NCBI RefSeq assembly: GCF_000963945.1
Contig: NZ_BAMW01000030.1
Location: 124,001-188,000, forward strand
Source: Acetobacter indonesiensis
Lineage (GTDB): Bacteria > Pseudomonadota > Alphaproteobacteria > Acetobacterales > Acetobacteraceae
Direction: 5' to 3'
DNA length: 64,000 nucleotides
Shown here: in pieces, positions 8,985-17,718 of the stretch
Position numbering within the stretch: position 1 is the first letter of the stretch
Layout of the letters: the number at the start of each line of letters is the position of its first letter
Position numbers and translations under genes: made by a program
The notes under the pieces: model-generated
The model's database searches: none
Told to the model about the DNA's origin: nothing
The model's input: only the letters and a program-made list of their open reading frames with translations

Positions 8985-9893
8985 ATGTCACTTACCGATG
9001 CCCAGCGCGCTGAAATTGCCGCACACGCCCAAGAAACAAGCTCCACCCGTCGGCCAACGGTGCCTGCGCTGGAGGCCATGCTGTATGACCCGCAGGAGGT
9101 GCTTGACCACGGCTTTCTGCGCGTTATCGACTATATGGGGGATGATTCCGCCATTGTGCAGGCGGCGCGTGTTTCCTATGGACGCGGTACCCGCAAAGTG
9201 TCAGAAGATGCGGGGCTTATCCGCTATCTGATGCGGCATCGTCATTCCTCGCCGTTTGAAATGTGCGAGATCAAATTTCACGTCAAACTACCGATTTTCA
9301 TTGCCCGGCAATGGATTCGTCATCGCATGGCCAGCGTGAACGAATATTCTGCACGCTATTCGATTCTGGACAGTGAGTTCTATCTGCCCGCGCCAGAACA
9401 TATGGCCGCCCAGAGTGAAATTAACCGTCAGGGTCGCGGTGCCGTGCTGGAAGGCGCAGATGCTGCCGCCGTGCTGGATATTCTGCGTGATGATGCCATG
9501 CGCACCTATCGCAACTATGAAACCATGCTGGATACGGACGAAGGCTACGGTCTGGCCCGCGAACTGGCCCGCATCAATCTGACCCTGAATACCTACACCC
9601 AGTGGTACTGGAAGATTGATCTGCATAATCTGATGCACTTTCTGGCCCTGCGCCTTGACCCGCATGCCCAGTACGAGATCCGGGCATATGCGGAAGTCAT
9701 GCTGAAGATTCTGCATGCGTGGGTGCCGCAGACAGCCTCGGCCTTTGAAGACTACCGTCGGGGTGCGGTCACATTCTCGGCCGGGATGATGAAGGTTCTG
9801 CGCAGCATGCTGGCTGGTGAAGCGGTTGAGCGTGCCGATTCGGGCCTGAGCAAGCGTGAGTGGGATGAAATGATGGCCAGCCTGAAAGGCTGA
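8985..9893 (+). CDS. thyX: FAD-dependent thymidylate synthase ThyX
   Basis: Makes dTMP from dUMP using methylene-tetrahydrofolate and reduced flavin. The ThyX signature appears as [15 protein letters not shown] at residues 112-126, after the conserved RHRHSSPFE block (about 84-92). The 302-residue length includes a 30-residue N-terminal extension compared with short ThyX proteins. AAGGGC lies just before ATG 8985. No thyA or dihydrofolate reductase is adjacent. A small membrane protein follows 13 bases behind. Confidence 0.97.
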   Translation: MSLTDAQRAEIAAHAQETSSTRRPTVPALEAMLYDPQEVLDHGFLRVIDYMGDDSAIVQAARVSYGRGTRKVSEDAGLIRYLMRHRHSSPFEMCEIKFHVKLPIFIARQWIRHRMASVNEYSARYSILDSEFYLPAPEHMAAQSEINRQGRGAVLEGADAAAVLDILRDDAMRTYRNYETMLDTDEGYGLARELARINLTLNTYTQWYWKIDLHNLMHFLALRLDPHAQYEIRAYAEVMLKILHAWVPQTASAFEDYRRGAVTFSAGMMKVLRSMLAGEAVERADSGLSKREWDEMMASLKG

Positions 9894-9906
9894 AAAGGAC
9901 GCGCAG

Positions 9907-10176
9907 ATGGATCATGATCATGAGGCATCTGCGCCTCTCCCCGTCAATCGGGACGAGATTTTTACCCCGGTCCCCGGCGCAAACCGGGTAGAGCAATTAG
10001 ACGCAGAAACGGCCTTCAAATTACCGACCTTCACCCCGTTTCTGGTGGTGGCCGGTGTTCTTGTGGCAATCTGGCTGGCGCTGTTTTTGACGGCCCCGAA
10101 AAACCCGCGGCCGCAGCATCTTCATCTTTGCAAAACAGAAGGCCCAGACGCCCATACGTCCATCTGTTTGCATTGA
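9907..10176 (+). CDS. Small single-span membrane protein of unknown function
   Basis: An 89-residue protein with AAGGAC ribosome-binding sequence before the ATG, 13 bases after thyX and presumably in its operon. It has a charged N-terminal half (MDHDHEASAPLPVNRDEIF) and one hydrophobic segment at about residues 44-63 (FLVVAGVLVAIWLALFL), then a short His-containing tail. It has no recognisable family motif. The last 20 residues look less protein-like, and a sequencing or annotation boundary there cannot be excluded. Confidence 0.6.
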   Translation: MDHDHEASAPLPVNRDEIFTPVPGANRVEQLDAETAFKLPTFTPFLVVAGVLVAIWLALFLTAPKNPRPQHLHLCKTEGPDAHTSICLH

Positions 10177-10320
10177 GTTATAAGATTTTTTCTAAAGCAG
10201 ATTATTTTACGTCTGTATCAATCAGATGCTCTTACCGTCCTGAGTTCAGATTCATTCTTTATTTGCAGCGTGGATACGTTCAAGCGTTTTTATTGATCCG
10301 TCTCTATTATGCGGCAGCGT

Positions 10321-10977
10321 TTAGCTTTCGTGCCGCAGACGGCGGGAAAGCAGATTACCCAGCCCTTGCAGGCCTGTTACCAGAACAATCAAAACAGCCA
10401 CAACCCCAAGCATAACGGGGGTGTTAAACCGCTGATAGCCATAGCGAATGGCCAGATCACCCAAACCACCTGCACCAATGGCCCCTGCCATGGCCGATGC
10501 GCCGACAAGCGTGACAAGCGTGACGGTAAAGCCGGAAATAAGACTGGGCAGACTTTCGGGTAGCAGAACATAGCGGACCACCATCCAGCGTGTTCCCCCC
10601 ATGGCACGCACGGCATCCACCAACCCGGCATCAACTTCACGCAGGGACACTTCTGCAATACGGGCAAAGTAAGGAATGGCCGCAATGGATAACGGCACAA
10701 TAGCTGCCGTAGTACCCAGTGCGGTGCCCGCTATCAGGCGTGTAACCGGGATCAGCAGCACCAGCAGAATAATGAAGGGCACTGCACGGACAGCATCAAT
10801 AACAAGCCCCAGACTGCGGGCCAGAAGCGGCATACGGCACAGACCTGACGGGCCTGTCAGCACCATCAGCACTGCCAGGGGCAGGCCGCCCAGAACGGCC
10901 AGAAAACCAGAGGCTAGAACCATTTCCAGTGTCTGTCCGGTCGCACGGACAAGCAGATCAAGAATCAGCCGGGACAT
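10321..10977 (-). CDS. metI: D-methionine ABC transporter permease
   Basis: Inner-membrane permease of the MetNIQ methionine importer. It is 218 residues from ATG 10977 with five hydrophobic segments. The binding-protein-dependent permease EAA loop appears as DAVRAMGGTRWMVVRYVLLPESLPSLISG. Its start overlaps the metN end by 20 bases, indicating translational coupling. It is the last gene of metQ-metN-metI on the minus strand. Confidence 0.94.
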   Translation of the reverse strand: MSRLILDLLVRATGQTLEMVLASGFLAVLGGLPLAVLMVLTGPSGLCRMPLLARSLGLVIDAVRAVPFIILLVLLIPVTRLIAGTALGTTAAIVPLSIAAIPYFARIAEVSLREVDAGLVDAVRAMGGTRWMVVRYVLLPESLPSLISGFTVTLVTLVGASAMAGAIGAGGLGDLAIRYGYQRFNTPVMLGVVAVLIVLVTGLQGLGNLLSRRLRHES

Positions 10978-11950
10978 ACCCCAAGACCTCCACAGACTGA
11001 CTGGCATTTTTCAGAAAAGCGATAATATCCATCGACGGATCAGCCATTTGCACTAGCACATCAACTTCTGCCGCTGTGCTGTTCTGCCGCATTTGTGTGG
11101 CCAGAACCGTGGCGTTGACCTGATGCTGCTTGGCAAGCTGTTCTAGCAAAGGGCTGACAATATCCTGTTCGGCCAAGGCAAGTTTCAGCACGGTCTGGCT
11201 GCTGTTGCCCGGTACGGTAGAAAATCCGGCTGGTAGGGGCAGATCAGCGGTATTTGGTGCAGACGGGGCCAAAACATCTTCAGGCCTGCCGCGGCCAATA
11301 ATGCGCCCTTTATCAAGCACCAGAACACGGTTGGCCAGTTGCCGCACAACATCCATTTCATGCGTGATGAACACGATGGTCAGGCCAAGGGTGCGATTTA
11401 TGTCAGCCAGAAGGGCCAGAATGGAGGCTGTGGTTTCTGGATCAAGGGCAGATGTCGCTTCATCACACAGCAGCAATGTGGGGTTGGCTGCCAGCGCACG
11501 GGCAATCCCAACACGCTGCTTCTGACCACCAGATAACCGGGACGGATAGTGTCTGGCGTGGCCACCAAGGCCTACAAGATCAAGCAGTTCGGCAACGCGT
11601 TGGGTGCGTTGCGGCTTCGGGATACCGGCAATTTCAAGCGGCAGCGCAATGTTTGCAGCAACGGTGCGCGAGTTGAGTAGATTGAAGTGCTGAAACACCA
11701 GACCAATTTTACGGCGCAGCATGACCAGCCGCTGTTCAGGCAGCGTGGCAAGATCTTCTCCTTCAAGGAGGATGCGCCCGGAATCTGGTCGCTCCAGCCC
11801 GTTCAGGCACCGGAGGAGGGTCGATTTCCCAGCCCCGGAGCGTCCGATAATCCCAACGCTTTCCCCTTTTGAGACAGAGAAGCTGATGTCCTGTAACGCA
11901 GCGTGCGGCCCGAAAGACCGACTGATATGTTCGACCTGAAGAAGTGTCAT
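10958..11950 (-). CDS. metN: Methionine ABC transporter ATP-binding protein
   Basis: ATPase of the methionine importer, 330 residues from ATG 11950. Walker A is GRSGAGKST at residues 36-44, the ABC signature is LSGGQKQRVGIARAL, and Walker B is LLLCDEATSALD. After the nucleotide-binding domain the C-terminal 90 residues form the NIL domain, which in E. coli MetN binds methionine and inhibits transport. The 4-base ATGA overlap with the metQ stop fixes this start; upstream extensions of the frame run into metQ. Confidence 0.95.
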   Translation of the reverse strand: MTLLQVEHISRSFGPHAALQDISFSVSKGESVGIIGRSGAGKSTLLRCLNGLERPDSGRILLEGEDLATLPEQRLVMLRRKIGLVFQHFNLLNSRTVAANIALPLEIAGIPKPQRTQRVAELLDLVGLGGHARHYPSRLSGGQKQRVGIARALAANPTLLLCDEATSALDPETTASILALLADINRTLGLTIVFITHEMDVVRQLANRVLVLDKGRIIGRGRPEDVLAPSAPNTADLPLPAGFSTVPGNSSQTVLKLALAEQDIVSPLLEQLAKQHQVNATVLATQMRQNSTAAEVDVLVQMADPSMDIIAFLKNASQSVEVLGYVPADS

Positions 11951-12759
11951 GACCACGCAGGCACAATGGCCCCATGATACACATCCAGCAGAGACTGCCG
12001 CACATTGGGCTGATGGAACGCGTTGACCAGTGTACTGACCCACGGTGCTTTCTGGTCAGCTTCGTTTACAGCAATGAAGCAGACATAGGGGTTGTTTTGC
12101 AGGGATTCCTGCCCAATGCGCTGTTTTTCAACATCAATCCCGGCTTTTTTGGCCCAATCTGTGTTGACCACTGCACCATCCAGATCAGGCAGGGCACGCC
12201 CGACTACACCGGCATCGAGCTCCTTGATGGTGATGTTGCGTGGGTTTTCGGTAATGTCGATTGCAGTTGGCGTCAGGCCAGCACTTTCTGAAACCTTGAT
12301 AAGCCCCAGTGTCTGCAACAGCTTTAGGGCTCGGCCTTCATTGCTCGGGTCATTGGGCACGCCGATTGTTGCATTCTGGGGTAAGTCTTTTACAGACTTC
12401 CAGCGCCCGGAATAAAGCCCGATCGGGGCGAAGTAGGTGTTCCCAACCGGCACAATATGAAAATTGTTGGCAGTGTTCTGGGCCGTCAGGAATGGTCCAT
12501 GCTGGAACGCATTTGCGTCAAGTTCATGCTCAAACAGCGCTTCGTTGGGGGCATTGTAGTCTGAAAAAGGGATGATTTTCAGCGTCAGCCCGGCCTTGGC
12601 CGCATTTTCAGCCGCAACACGCCACACATCTTCATCCTCGCCGGACATGATGCCAATACGCAGTGTCTGAGGGGATGCGGCAAAAGCCTTACGGCTGGCA
12701 AGGGCCGCACTACCAAGCAGGGCCAGAGCAGACCGGCGAGAAAGAGCAGAAAAAGACAT
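11947..12759 (-). CDS. metQ: Methionine ABC transporter substrate-binding protein, non-lipoprotein form
   Basis: Periplasmic binding protein of the NlpA/MetQ family (270 residues). The mature part starts near ASPQTLRIGIMSGEDEDVW and includes the diagnostic ENAAKAGLTLKIIPFSDY and IGVPNDPSNEGRALKLLQ blocks. The signal peptide MSFSALSRRSALALLGSAAL has a twin arginine and hydrophobic core but no lipobox cysteine. Many MetQ proteins are lipoproteins, so this one may be soluble and possibly Tat-exported. It is the first gene of the operon. Upstream, TTGACA at 12836-12831 (minus strand) is a good -35, although a matching -10 is not obvious. Confidence 0.92.
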   Translation of the reverse strand: MSFSALSRRSALALLGSAALASRKAFAASPQTLRIGIMSGEDEDVWRVAAENAAKAGLTLKIIPFSDYNAPNEALFEHELDANAFQHGPFLTAQNTANNFHIVPVGNTYFAPIGLYSGRWKSVKDLPQNATIGVPNDPSNEGRALKLLQTLGLIKVSESAGLTPTAIDITENPRNITIKELDAGVVGRALPDLDGAVVNTDWAKKAGIDVEKQRIGQESLQNNPYVCFIAVNEADQKAPWVSTLVNAFHQPNVRQSLLDVYHGAIVPAWS

Positions 12760-13117
12760 GGCGTACCGCACCTGTGCTGAAAGAACACGATATTAACGGA
12801 GGGGGCTGATTGAATGTAAGAAAAACACGTTGTCAAGAGTGATTAAAAAAACGCCTGACCATAATACGAAAACAAAACGGATTTAAGGGGTGCATCTTCT
12901 TCCGGTCGCGTGTGTCACATATTTGCCATGTGAGTTTTGGGAAGAAACGTGACTGTTCTTTATATCTTATCAGTTTCAAAAGCTGATAAGGCAGAACGGT
13001 TAAGAGGCAATGCCAAAGTGAGGCAGCAGGCAGGCGGAGAAACAGACCGCCAAATCAGGCTGACAGCATGTGAAGCACCCTTCAGACCCCAATTATAGTG
13101 AACAGGAATTAAAGCGG
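12760..13117. other. Divergent intergenic region between metQ and a Cys-rich secreted protein
   Basis: This 358-base stretch has no convincing gene. It holds a TTGACA element for metQ, a TCACAT-N7-ATGTGA inverted repeat at 12915-12933, and a stronger hairpin at 12966-12990 on the side of the Cys-rich gene. I looked for a SAM or cobalamin riboswitch and saw none that I could support. Confidence 0.6.
12966..12990. repeat. Perfect 8-bp inverted repeat
   Basis: CTTATCAG (12966-12973) and CTGATAAG (12983-12990) are exact reverse complements; three more inner pairs shrink the loop to CAA. No T tract follows, so an operator or a leader hairpin for the gene at 13118 is likelier than a terminator. 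Confidence 0.5.
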
Positions 13118-13393
13118 ATGATCATTTTAAAGAAACAGAAACTGCATCAGGTCTGTCTGGCGCTGTCGGTGGCAACGTTACTGGGTGTAAGTGTTGCAGC
13201 TCATGCCGAAACCGAGCGTGAAAAACAGACTGCTGCCTGCAAAGGCGACGCTGTAAAGCTTTGTGCCCTGTATATTCCTAACGAAGCGAAAATCACCGCC
13301 TGTATGGAAAAGAAAAAAGAGAAGCTAAGCCCCAAATGCCGCGCCTTTTTTGACAAAGGCAGCAAGCAGAAAAAGACACCTTCCAAAAACTGA
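13118..13393 (+). CDS. Small secreted cysteine-rich protein
   Basis: A 91-residue protein with a signal peptide (LSVATLLGVSVAAHA before ETERE). The mature part has four cysteines in the pattern C-x8-C-x13-C-x11-C (ACKGD, KLCAL, TACME, PKCRAFF) followed by a lysine-rich tail. The same four-cysteine pattern occurs in small alphaproteobacterial secreted proteins of unknown function called cysteine-rich repeat proteins. Two disulfides in the periplasm are likely. ATG 13118 is preceded by AGGA; a GTG 48 bases earlier would spoil the signal peptide. It is monocistronic, with an imperfect CGGTTATC/GATAGCCG inverted repeat after the stop. Confidence 0.75.
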   Translation: MIILKKQKLHQVCLALSVATLLGVSVAAHAETEREKQTAACKGDAVKLCALYIPNEAKITACMEKKKEKLSPKCRAFFDKGSKQKKTPSKN

Positions 13394-13485
13394 CCAGTCG
13401 TTCCCGGTTATCAGCTTTATTGGAGCCGATAGCCGAGATGCAAATACACTGTAGGCCTTAGCCAGTTTGCCTTGCCGGGTAGCCT

Positions 13486-14637
13486 TTACTGGGCTGTCGT
13501 CTGACGGCGCAGAGCGTCTGCCGTGGTGCGGGCAATACGGCGGAAAGCCTGCGCCGCTTCGCTGTCCGGGTCGCTTGCCACAATGGGGTTACCTTCATCG
13601 CTGCTGGCACGGATAGTGGCCAGCAGGGGCACTTCACCCAGAAACGGAACACCCATGGCATCGGCTTCCTTGCGGGCACCACCATGGCCGAACAGTTCGG
13701 TGTTGTGGCCGCAGTTGGGGCAGCAGAAATAGGACATATTTTCGACCAGCCCCAGAACAGGGACTTTCATTTTCTCAAACATGCTGACGCCACGCCGGGC
13801 ATCAATCAGCGCAATATCCTGCGGGGTTGAGACGATGATAGCCCCTGCCAGCGGCACTTTCTGCATCAGGGAAAGCTGGGCGTCGCCGGTGCCGGGGGGC
13901 ATATCCACAACCAGAACATCCAGTTCTCCCCAGTCCACATCTGTCAGAAACTGGGTAATAGCCCCCATGACCATTGGCCCGCGCCAGATCATGGCCTGTT
14001 TTTCTTCAACCAGCATCCCGATGGAAACAGCGTGCAGACCCCACACAGGAATGGGCTGAAGACGACCATTGTGAACTTCCGGCTTGCCTGCGGTGCCAAG
14101 CATGCGGTGCAGCGATGGGCCGTGAATATCGGCATCCATCAGGCCCACCTTCAGGCCTTCCTGTGCAAGCCCGATGGCCAGATTGGTGGCCGTGGTTGAT
14201 TTGCCTACGCCACCTTTACCAGACGCTACGGCAATAACGGCTTTTACCCCCGGCAGGACGGGCGCGTTGGGGTCCGCTGGCGGGCCACCGAAGGGCCGAT
14301 GGCCAGCTCCCCCTGCGGGTGGACGTGCCGCGCCGGGTTGGGCCGGGGCTGCGGGCCGGTGGGCGGTCAGAATAATTGTGGCATCCTGCACATCCGGCAA
14401 CGCTTTCAGGCGCATGGCGGCTTCATCGCACAATGGGGAAAGCAGCGCGGCTTTTTCTTTCGGCACGGCCAGAGCGACAGACAGCTTCCCTTCTTCCAGC
14501 CGGAACCCTTCCAGCTTGCCAAGGGCCAGCAAGGAATGGCCTGTCCGGGCATCCGTTACCGAATCCAGAACCAGCGCAATGTCATCATGGTGAAGGGGGG
14601 AGGAAGTCTGTGCCAATGGTTTTGTCCTGATCTGCAA
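13486..14637 (-). CDS. mrp: Mrp/NBP35-family Fe-S cluster carrier ATPase
   Basis: Binds and transfers Fe-S clusters to apoproteins. An N-terminal DUF59/MIP18-like domain (residues about 15-95) is joined by an Ala/Pro/Gly-rich linker (about 95-130) to the P-loop domain. The deviant Walker A is GKGGVGKST, and DADIHGPSLHRMLG and VVDMPPGTGDAQLS follow. The cluster-binding CxxC pair is CPNCG, in MSYFCCPNCGHNTELFG. The 383-residue length is normal. It is monocistronic and divergent from opgC. Confidence 0.95.
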   Translation of the reverse strand: MQIRTKPLAQTSSPLHHDDIALVLDSVTDARTGHSLLALGKLEGFRLEEGKLSVALAVPKEKAALLSPLCDEAAMRLKALPDVQDATIILTAHRPAAPAQPGAARPPAGGAGHRPFGGPPADPNAPVLPGVKAVIAVASGKGGVGKSTTATNLAIGLAQEGLKVGLMDADIHGPSLHRMLGTAGKPEVHNGRLQPIPVWGLHAVSIGMLVEEKQAMIWRGPMVMGAITQFLTDVDWGELDVLVVDMPPGTGDAQLSLMQKVPLAGAIIVSTPQDIALIDARRGVSMFEKMKVPVLGLVENMSYFCCPNCGHNTELFGHGGARKEADAMGVPFLGEVPLLATIRASSDEGNPIVASDPDSEAAQAFRRIARTTADALRRQTTAQ

Positions 14638-14811
14638 CGAAATGCGGCGTCCGCGTGTGTTGGCAACAGCAATGCGGGTAGGCCGTCAAGGGATAAAGGT
14701 GGCTTTGGTGCTTTGTTCTGCAAGGCAGAGCGCGTAAAGAAAGCAGGATATAAGGCCACCGGACTGACATGGCTTTATCATGATACGCGTTAAAAGGGCC
14801 AATTTCGTTCC

Positions 14812-16002
14812 ATGACTGCACAGCCCGACCTTCAGGCAACAGCGCAGACCCGACAGGCGCAGACACCCCAGCCCGCAAAACCGCGTTCCGCCATCAGTCC
14901 GGGCCGGGATCATCGGATTGATGCCATGCGGGGCGTTGCGCTGTTGATGATGTTTGTGGACCATATTCCACAAAGCCTGCTGAACCGCTTTACCATGCGC
15001 AATATTGGTTTTGCGGATGCGGCGGAGGTCTTTGTGCTTCTGGCGGGCTATGCATCCTGGCTGGCCTATGGGCGTGGCTTTCGTAAATACGGCACGCTTG
15101 GGTGCCTGAAACGCATCTTCCGCCGGTGTGTGCAGCTTTATATTGGCCAGACCATTATGGTCATGGTGTCCGTGCTCAGCATCCGTCTATGGCGGCATTA
15201 TACGCCGGTGCCCGTTGATTTTCTGGAACCAGAACTGGCGCACGGCATGAGCTGGGTCTGGCGTGTCATGATGTTTGACGCGCTGCCCAGCAATCTGAAT
15301 ATTCTGCCGCTTTACATCGTGCTGCTGGCCGGTTTTCCCATTTTCTATCTTTTGATGCGCATCCATCGTTCGCTGGCACTGTTGTTGGCGGGGGCATTGT
15401 GGATGCTGGTTAATCTGGACCCCGGCCTGAATTTTCCCAACTGGCTTGACCCGGACGGCTGGTATTTTAACCCGTTCGCATGGCAGTTTCTGTTTGCGCT
15501 GGGTGTTTCTGCTTCAGCCGAGACAGAGCGTCGTGGCGCAGATTTTCCCCGGCTTGATCTGCTTGCGGGCTGCTGCATGCTCTATCTGCTGTTTTCAGCC
15601 CTACAGGCGTTTCCTTGGGGGCAATGGGGGCTGCCTGACCTTCGGCCTTTTGGCAGTATGATCATGCCGGAAAAAAGCTGGCTTTCTCCGCTTCGTTTGC
15701 TGGATGTCATGGCCATTTTCTATCTGGTGCAGTCTTCCGCCCGCGCACGGCGCTGGGCCGCAGAATCGCCCACAGGGCAACTTCTGGCGCGGGTTGGCCG
15801 CCATTCGCTTGAAATTTTTGTGGTCGGCACGCTGCTAGACCTTTATGCGCGGCTGATTTTCAACACGTTTGGGGATGGCTGGGTCTTGCAGGTTGTTGTG
15901 AATGTTACGGGGCTGAGCATCCTGTTCGGGCTGGCAGCATGGCTGGACAAATACCGTTCGCGTCAGAAACTGGCAGCCCTTGATAAACAGGCAAAAGCGT
16001 AA
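14812..16002 (+). CDS. opgC: OpgC-family membrane acyltransferase
   Basis: A polytopic membrane protein (396 residues, about ten hydrophobic segments) of the OpgC family. In other proteobacteria OpgC adds succinyl groups to osmoregulated periplasmic glucans. The start of the domain is the conserved RIDAMRGVALLMMFVDHIP, followed by GFADAAEVFVLLAGYASWLAY. The N-terminal 30 residues are Gln/Pro/Ala-rich and soluble. No opgGH or cyclic glucan synthase gene is nearby, so the acceptor is unknown here. The secreted glucoamylase-family protein at 2993 is a possible functional partner. Confidence 0.88.
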   Translation: MTAQPDLQATAQTRQAQTPQPAKPRSAISPGRDHRIDAMRGVALLMMFVDHIPQSLLNRFTMRNIGFADAAEVFVLLAGYASWLAYGRGFRKYGTLGCLKRIFRRCVQLYIGQTIMVMVSVLSIRLWRHYTPVPVDFLEPELAHGMSWVWRVMMFDALPSNLNILPLYIVLLAGFPIFYLLMRIHRSLALLLAGALWMLVNLDPGLNFPNWLDPDGWYFNPFAWQFLFALGVSASAETERRGADFPRLDLLAGCCMLYLLFSALQAFPWGQWGLPDLRPFGSMIMPEKSWLSPLRLLDVMAIFYLVQSSARARRWAAESPTGQLLARVGRHSLEIFVVGTLLDLYARLIFNTFGDGWVLQVVVNVTGLSILFGLAAWLDKYRSRQKLAALDKQAKA

Positions 16003-16122
16003 TGATCGCACTCGTTCTGCCTTGCTGTGGTCGTATTTCTGAAACAGGCTGACGTTCTGGCTCGATCGTGCGATAGAGTAAAAACGACCTTGTTTTCTGA
16101 CTGTTGAGAGTGATTTCAGCCC

Positions 16123-17679
16123 ATGCGTCTGCCCGTTCGTCTCCTTCGTGCCGGTTCTCTCTCATGTGTATTGCTGGCGGGGGTAGCAGGACCTGTTGCG
16201 GCATGGGCTGCGGATACAAATGCGGCCCCAGCCGCACAACCTGTGGTTGCAGGTGGTATGGCGCGGGGGGTACCCAACAGCTTTGCTGATCTGGCAGACC
16301 GCCTGCTACCGGCTGTGGTCAATGTTTCGACAACCCAGACCGTGAAAAACGGCGATGATGAAGACGAAGAAGACGGCGATGGGGAAGATCAGCTTCCGCA
16401 GATGCCGAATTTCCCGCAGGGGTCACCCTTCGAAAAATTCTTCCATGATTTCATGAACCGCCAGAACAGCCCGGACGCACCACCGCGCCGGATGCAGGCG
16501 CTGGGGTCAGGCTTTATTATCGACCCCGCAGGTTACATTGTGACCAATAACCATGTTATCCGCCATGCCGATAAAATCACGGTCACGTTGCAGGACAACA
16601 CGGTTCTGACGGCAAAAGCTGTCGGTCATGATGACCGGACCGATCTGGCGCTGCTGAAGGTCGAAAGTAAAAAGCCTCTGCCCGCCGTACATTTTGGCGA
16701 TAGCGACAAACGTCGAGTGGGTGACTGGGTGCTGGCGATTGGTAATCCCTTCGGCCTTTCCGGCACCGTGACAGCAGGGATTATTTCCTCACGCGGGCGT
16801 AATATTGATCAGGGCCCGTATGATGACTTCATCCAGACGGATGCGCCCATCAACAAAGGGAACTCCGGCGGTCCGCTGTTTGATATGGATGGCAATGTTA
16901 TTGGCGTGAATACCGCTATCTACTCACCCTCCGGCGGGTCAGTGGGGATTGGGTTTTCCATTCCGGCCAATGAAGCCCAAGGCATTATCGAACAGTTGCG
17001 TAAGACAGGTAAGGTCTCACGCGGCTGGCTTGGGGTGCGCATTCAGAACGTGACGCAGGATATTGCGGATGGTCTGGGCCTCAGCCCGGCGCGTGGCGCG
17101 CTGGTGGCCGGTGTGGAAAAAGACGGGCCGGGTGCCAAAGCCAAGCTTCAGACAGGGGATGTCATCCAGTCGCTTGATGGGCATGTCATAGAAGGGAAGG
17201 CGCTGCCCCGTCTTTCGGCACAGTTGCCGGTTGGAACTGTTGCCCATCTGGGCGTGTGGCGTCATGGCAAAACCATTGATGTGCCTGTTACCATTGGTGC
17301 ATTGCCGGAACCCGCTGCCGAGCCCGAAAAAAAGGCCGCCCCAGCCCCCAAGGGCGGTGGAGAGATCAGTCTGTCCACGTTCGGGTTGTCTGTGGGGCCG
17401 CTGGATGCCGCCGCGCGTCAGAAATATAACCTTCCAGCCAGTCAGAAAGGCGTTGTGGTTACAGCGGTCAAAGATGGTGGTCTTGCCTCTGACCGTGGTC
17501 TGAAGGAAGGCGATGTTGTGACGGAAGTGCAGCAGGCAGAAGTCAACAGCCCTGCAGATTTGAAGAAGCGGATTGAAGCAGCCCAAAAAGCCAAGAAGAA
17601 ATCCATTCTGCTTCTGGTGCATGACGCCGATGGTCTGCGGTGGGTGCCCTTTCCGCTGACGGGTGATGATGCTCCCTGA
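16123..17679 (+). CDS. degP: Do/HtrA-family periplasmic serine protease
   Basis: Periplasmic quality-control protease, 518 residues. A signal peptide ends near AAWAA before DTNAA. The catalytic triad is H144 (TNNHVIRH), D174 (DRTDLALL) and S248 (GNSGGPL). The loop before the protease core is unusually acidic (residues 77-90, NGDDEDEEDGDGED). Two PDZ domains follow, at about residues 290-370 and 400-510, separated by an Ala/Pro/Lys linker. The FUSC-type gene follows after a terminator-like hairpin. Confidence 0.94.
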   Translation: MRLPVRLLRAGSLSCVLLAGVAGPVAAWAADTNAAPAAQPVVAGGMARGVPNSFADLADRLLPAVVNVSTTQTVKNGDDEDEEDGDGEDQLPQMPNFPQGSPFEKFFHDFMNRQNSPDAPPRRMQALGSGFIIDPAGYIVTNNHVIRHADKITVTLQDNTVLTAKAVGHDDRTDLALLKVESKKPLPAVHFGDSDKRRVGDWVLAIGNPFGLSGTVTAGIISSRGRNIDQGPYDDFIQTDAPINKGNSGGPLFDMDGNVIGVNTAIYSPSGGSVGIGFSIPANEAQGIIEQLRKTGKVSRGWLGVRIQNVTQDIADGLGLSPARGALVAGVEKDGPGAKAKLQTGDVIQSLDGHVIEGKALPRLSAQLPVGTVAHLGVWRHGKTIDVPVTIGALPEPAAEPEKKAAPAPKGGGEISLSTFGLSVGPLDAAARQKYNLPASQKGVVVTAVKDGGLASDRGLKEGDVVTEVQQAEVNSPADLKKRIEAAQKAKKKSILLLVHDADGLRWVPFPLTGDDAP

Positions 17680-17683
17680 TTTT

Positions 17684-17718
17684 ACGCCATAATCCCAATT
17701 CATTTATGGCGTCTTTTT
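17684..17718 (+). terminator. Terminator-like hairpin that contains the next gene's start codon
   Basis: ACGCCATAA (17684-17692) pairs perfectly with TTATGGCGT (17704-17712), giving a 9-bp stem and an 11-base loop, followed by CTTTTT. It has the form of the degP terminator, but the ATG of the FUSC-type gene (17706) is part of the 3' arm. It may act as an attenuator or hide the start codon. Confidence 0.7.

Noticed and set aside
12915-12933. TCACAT-N7-ATGTGA inverted repeat as a CRP site
   Set aside because: The half sites are in the inverse order and spacing of TGTGA-N6-TCACA, so it was kept only as an intergenic inverted repeat.
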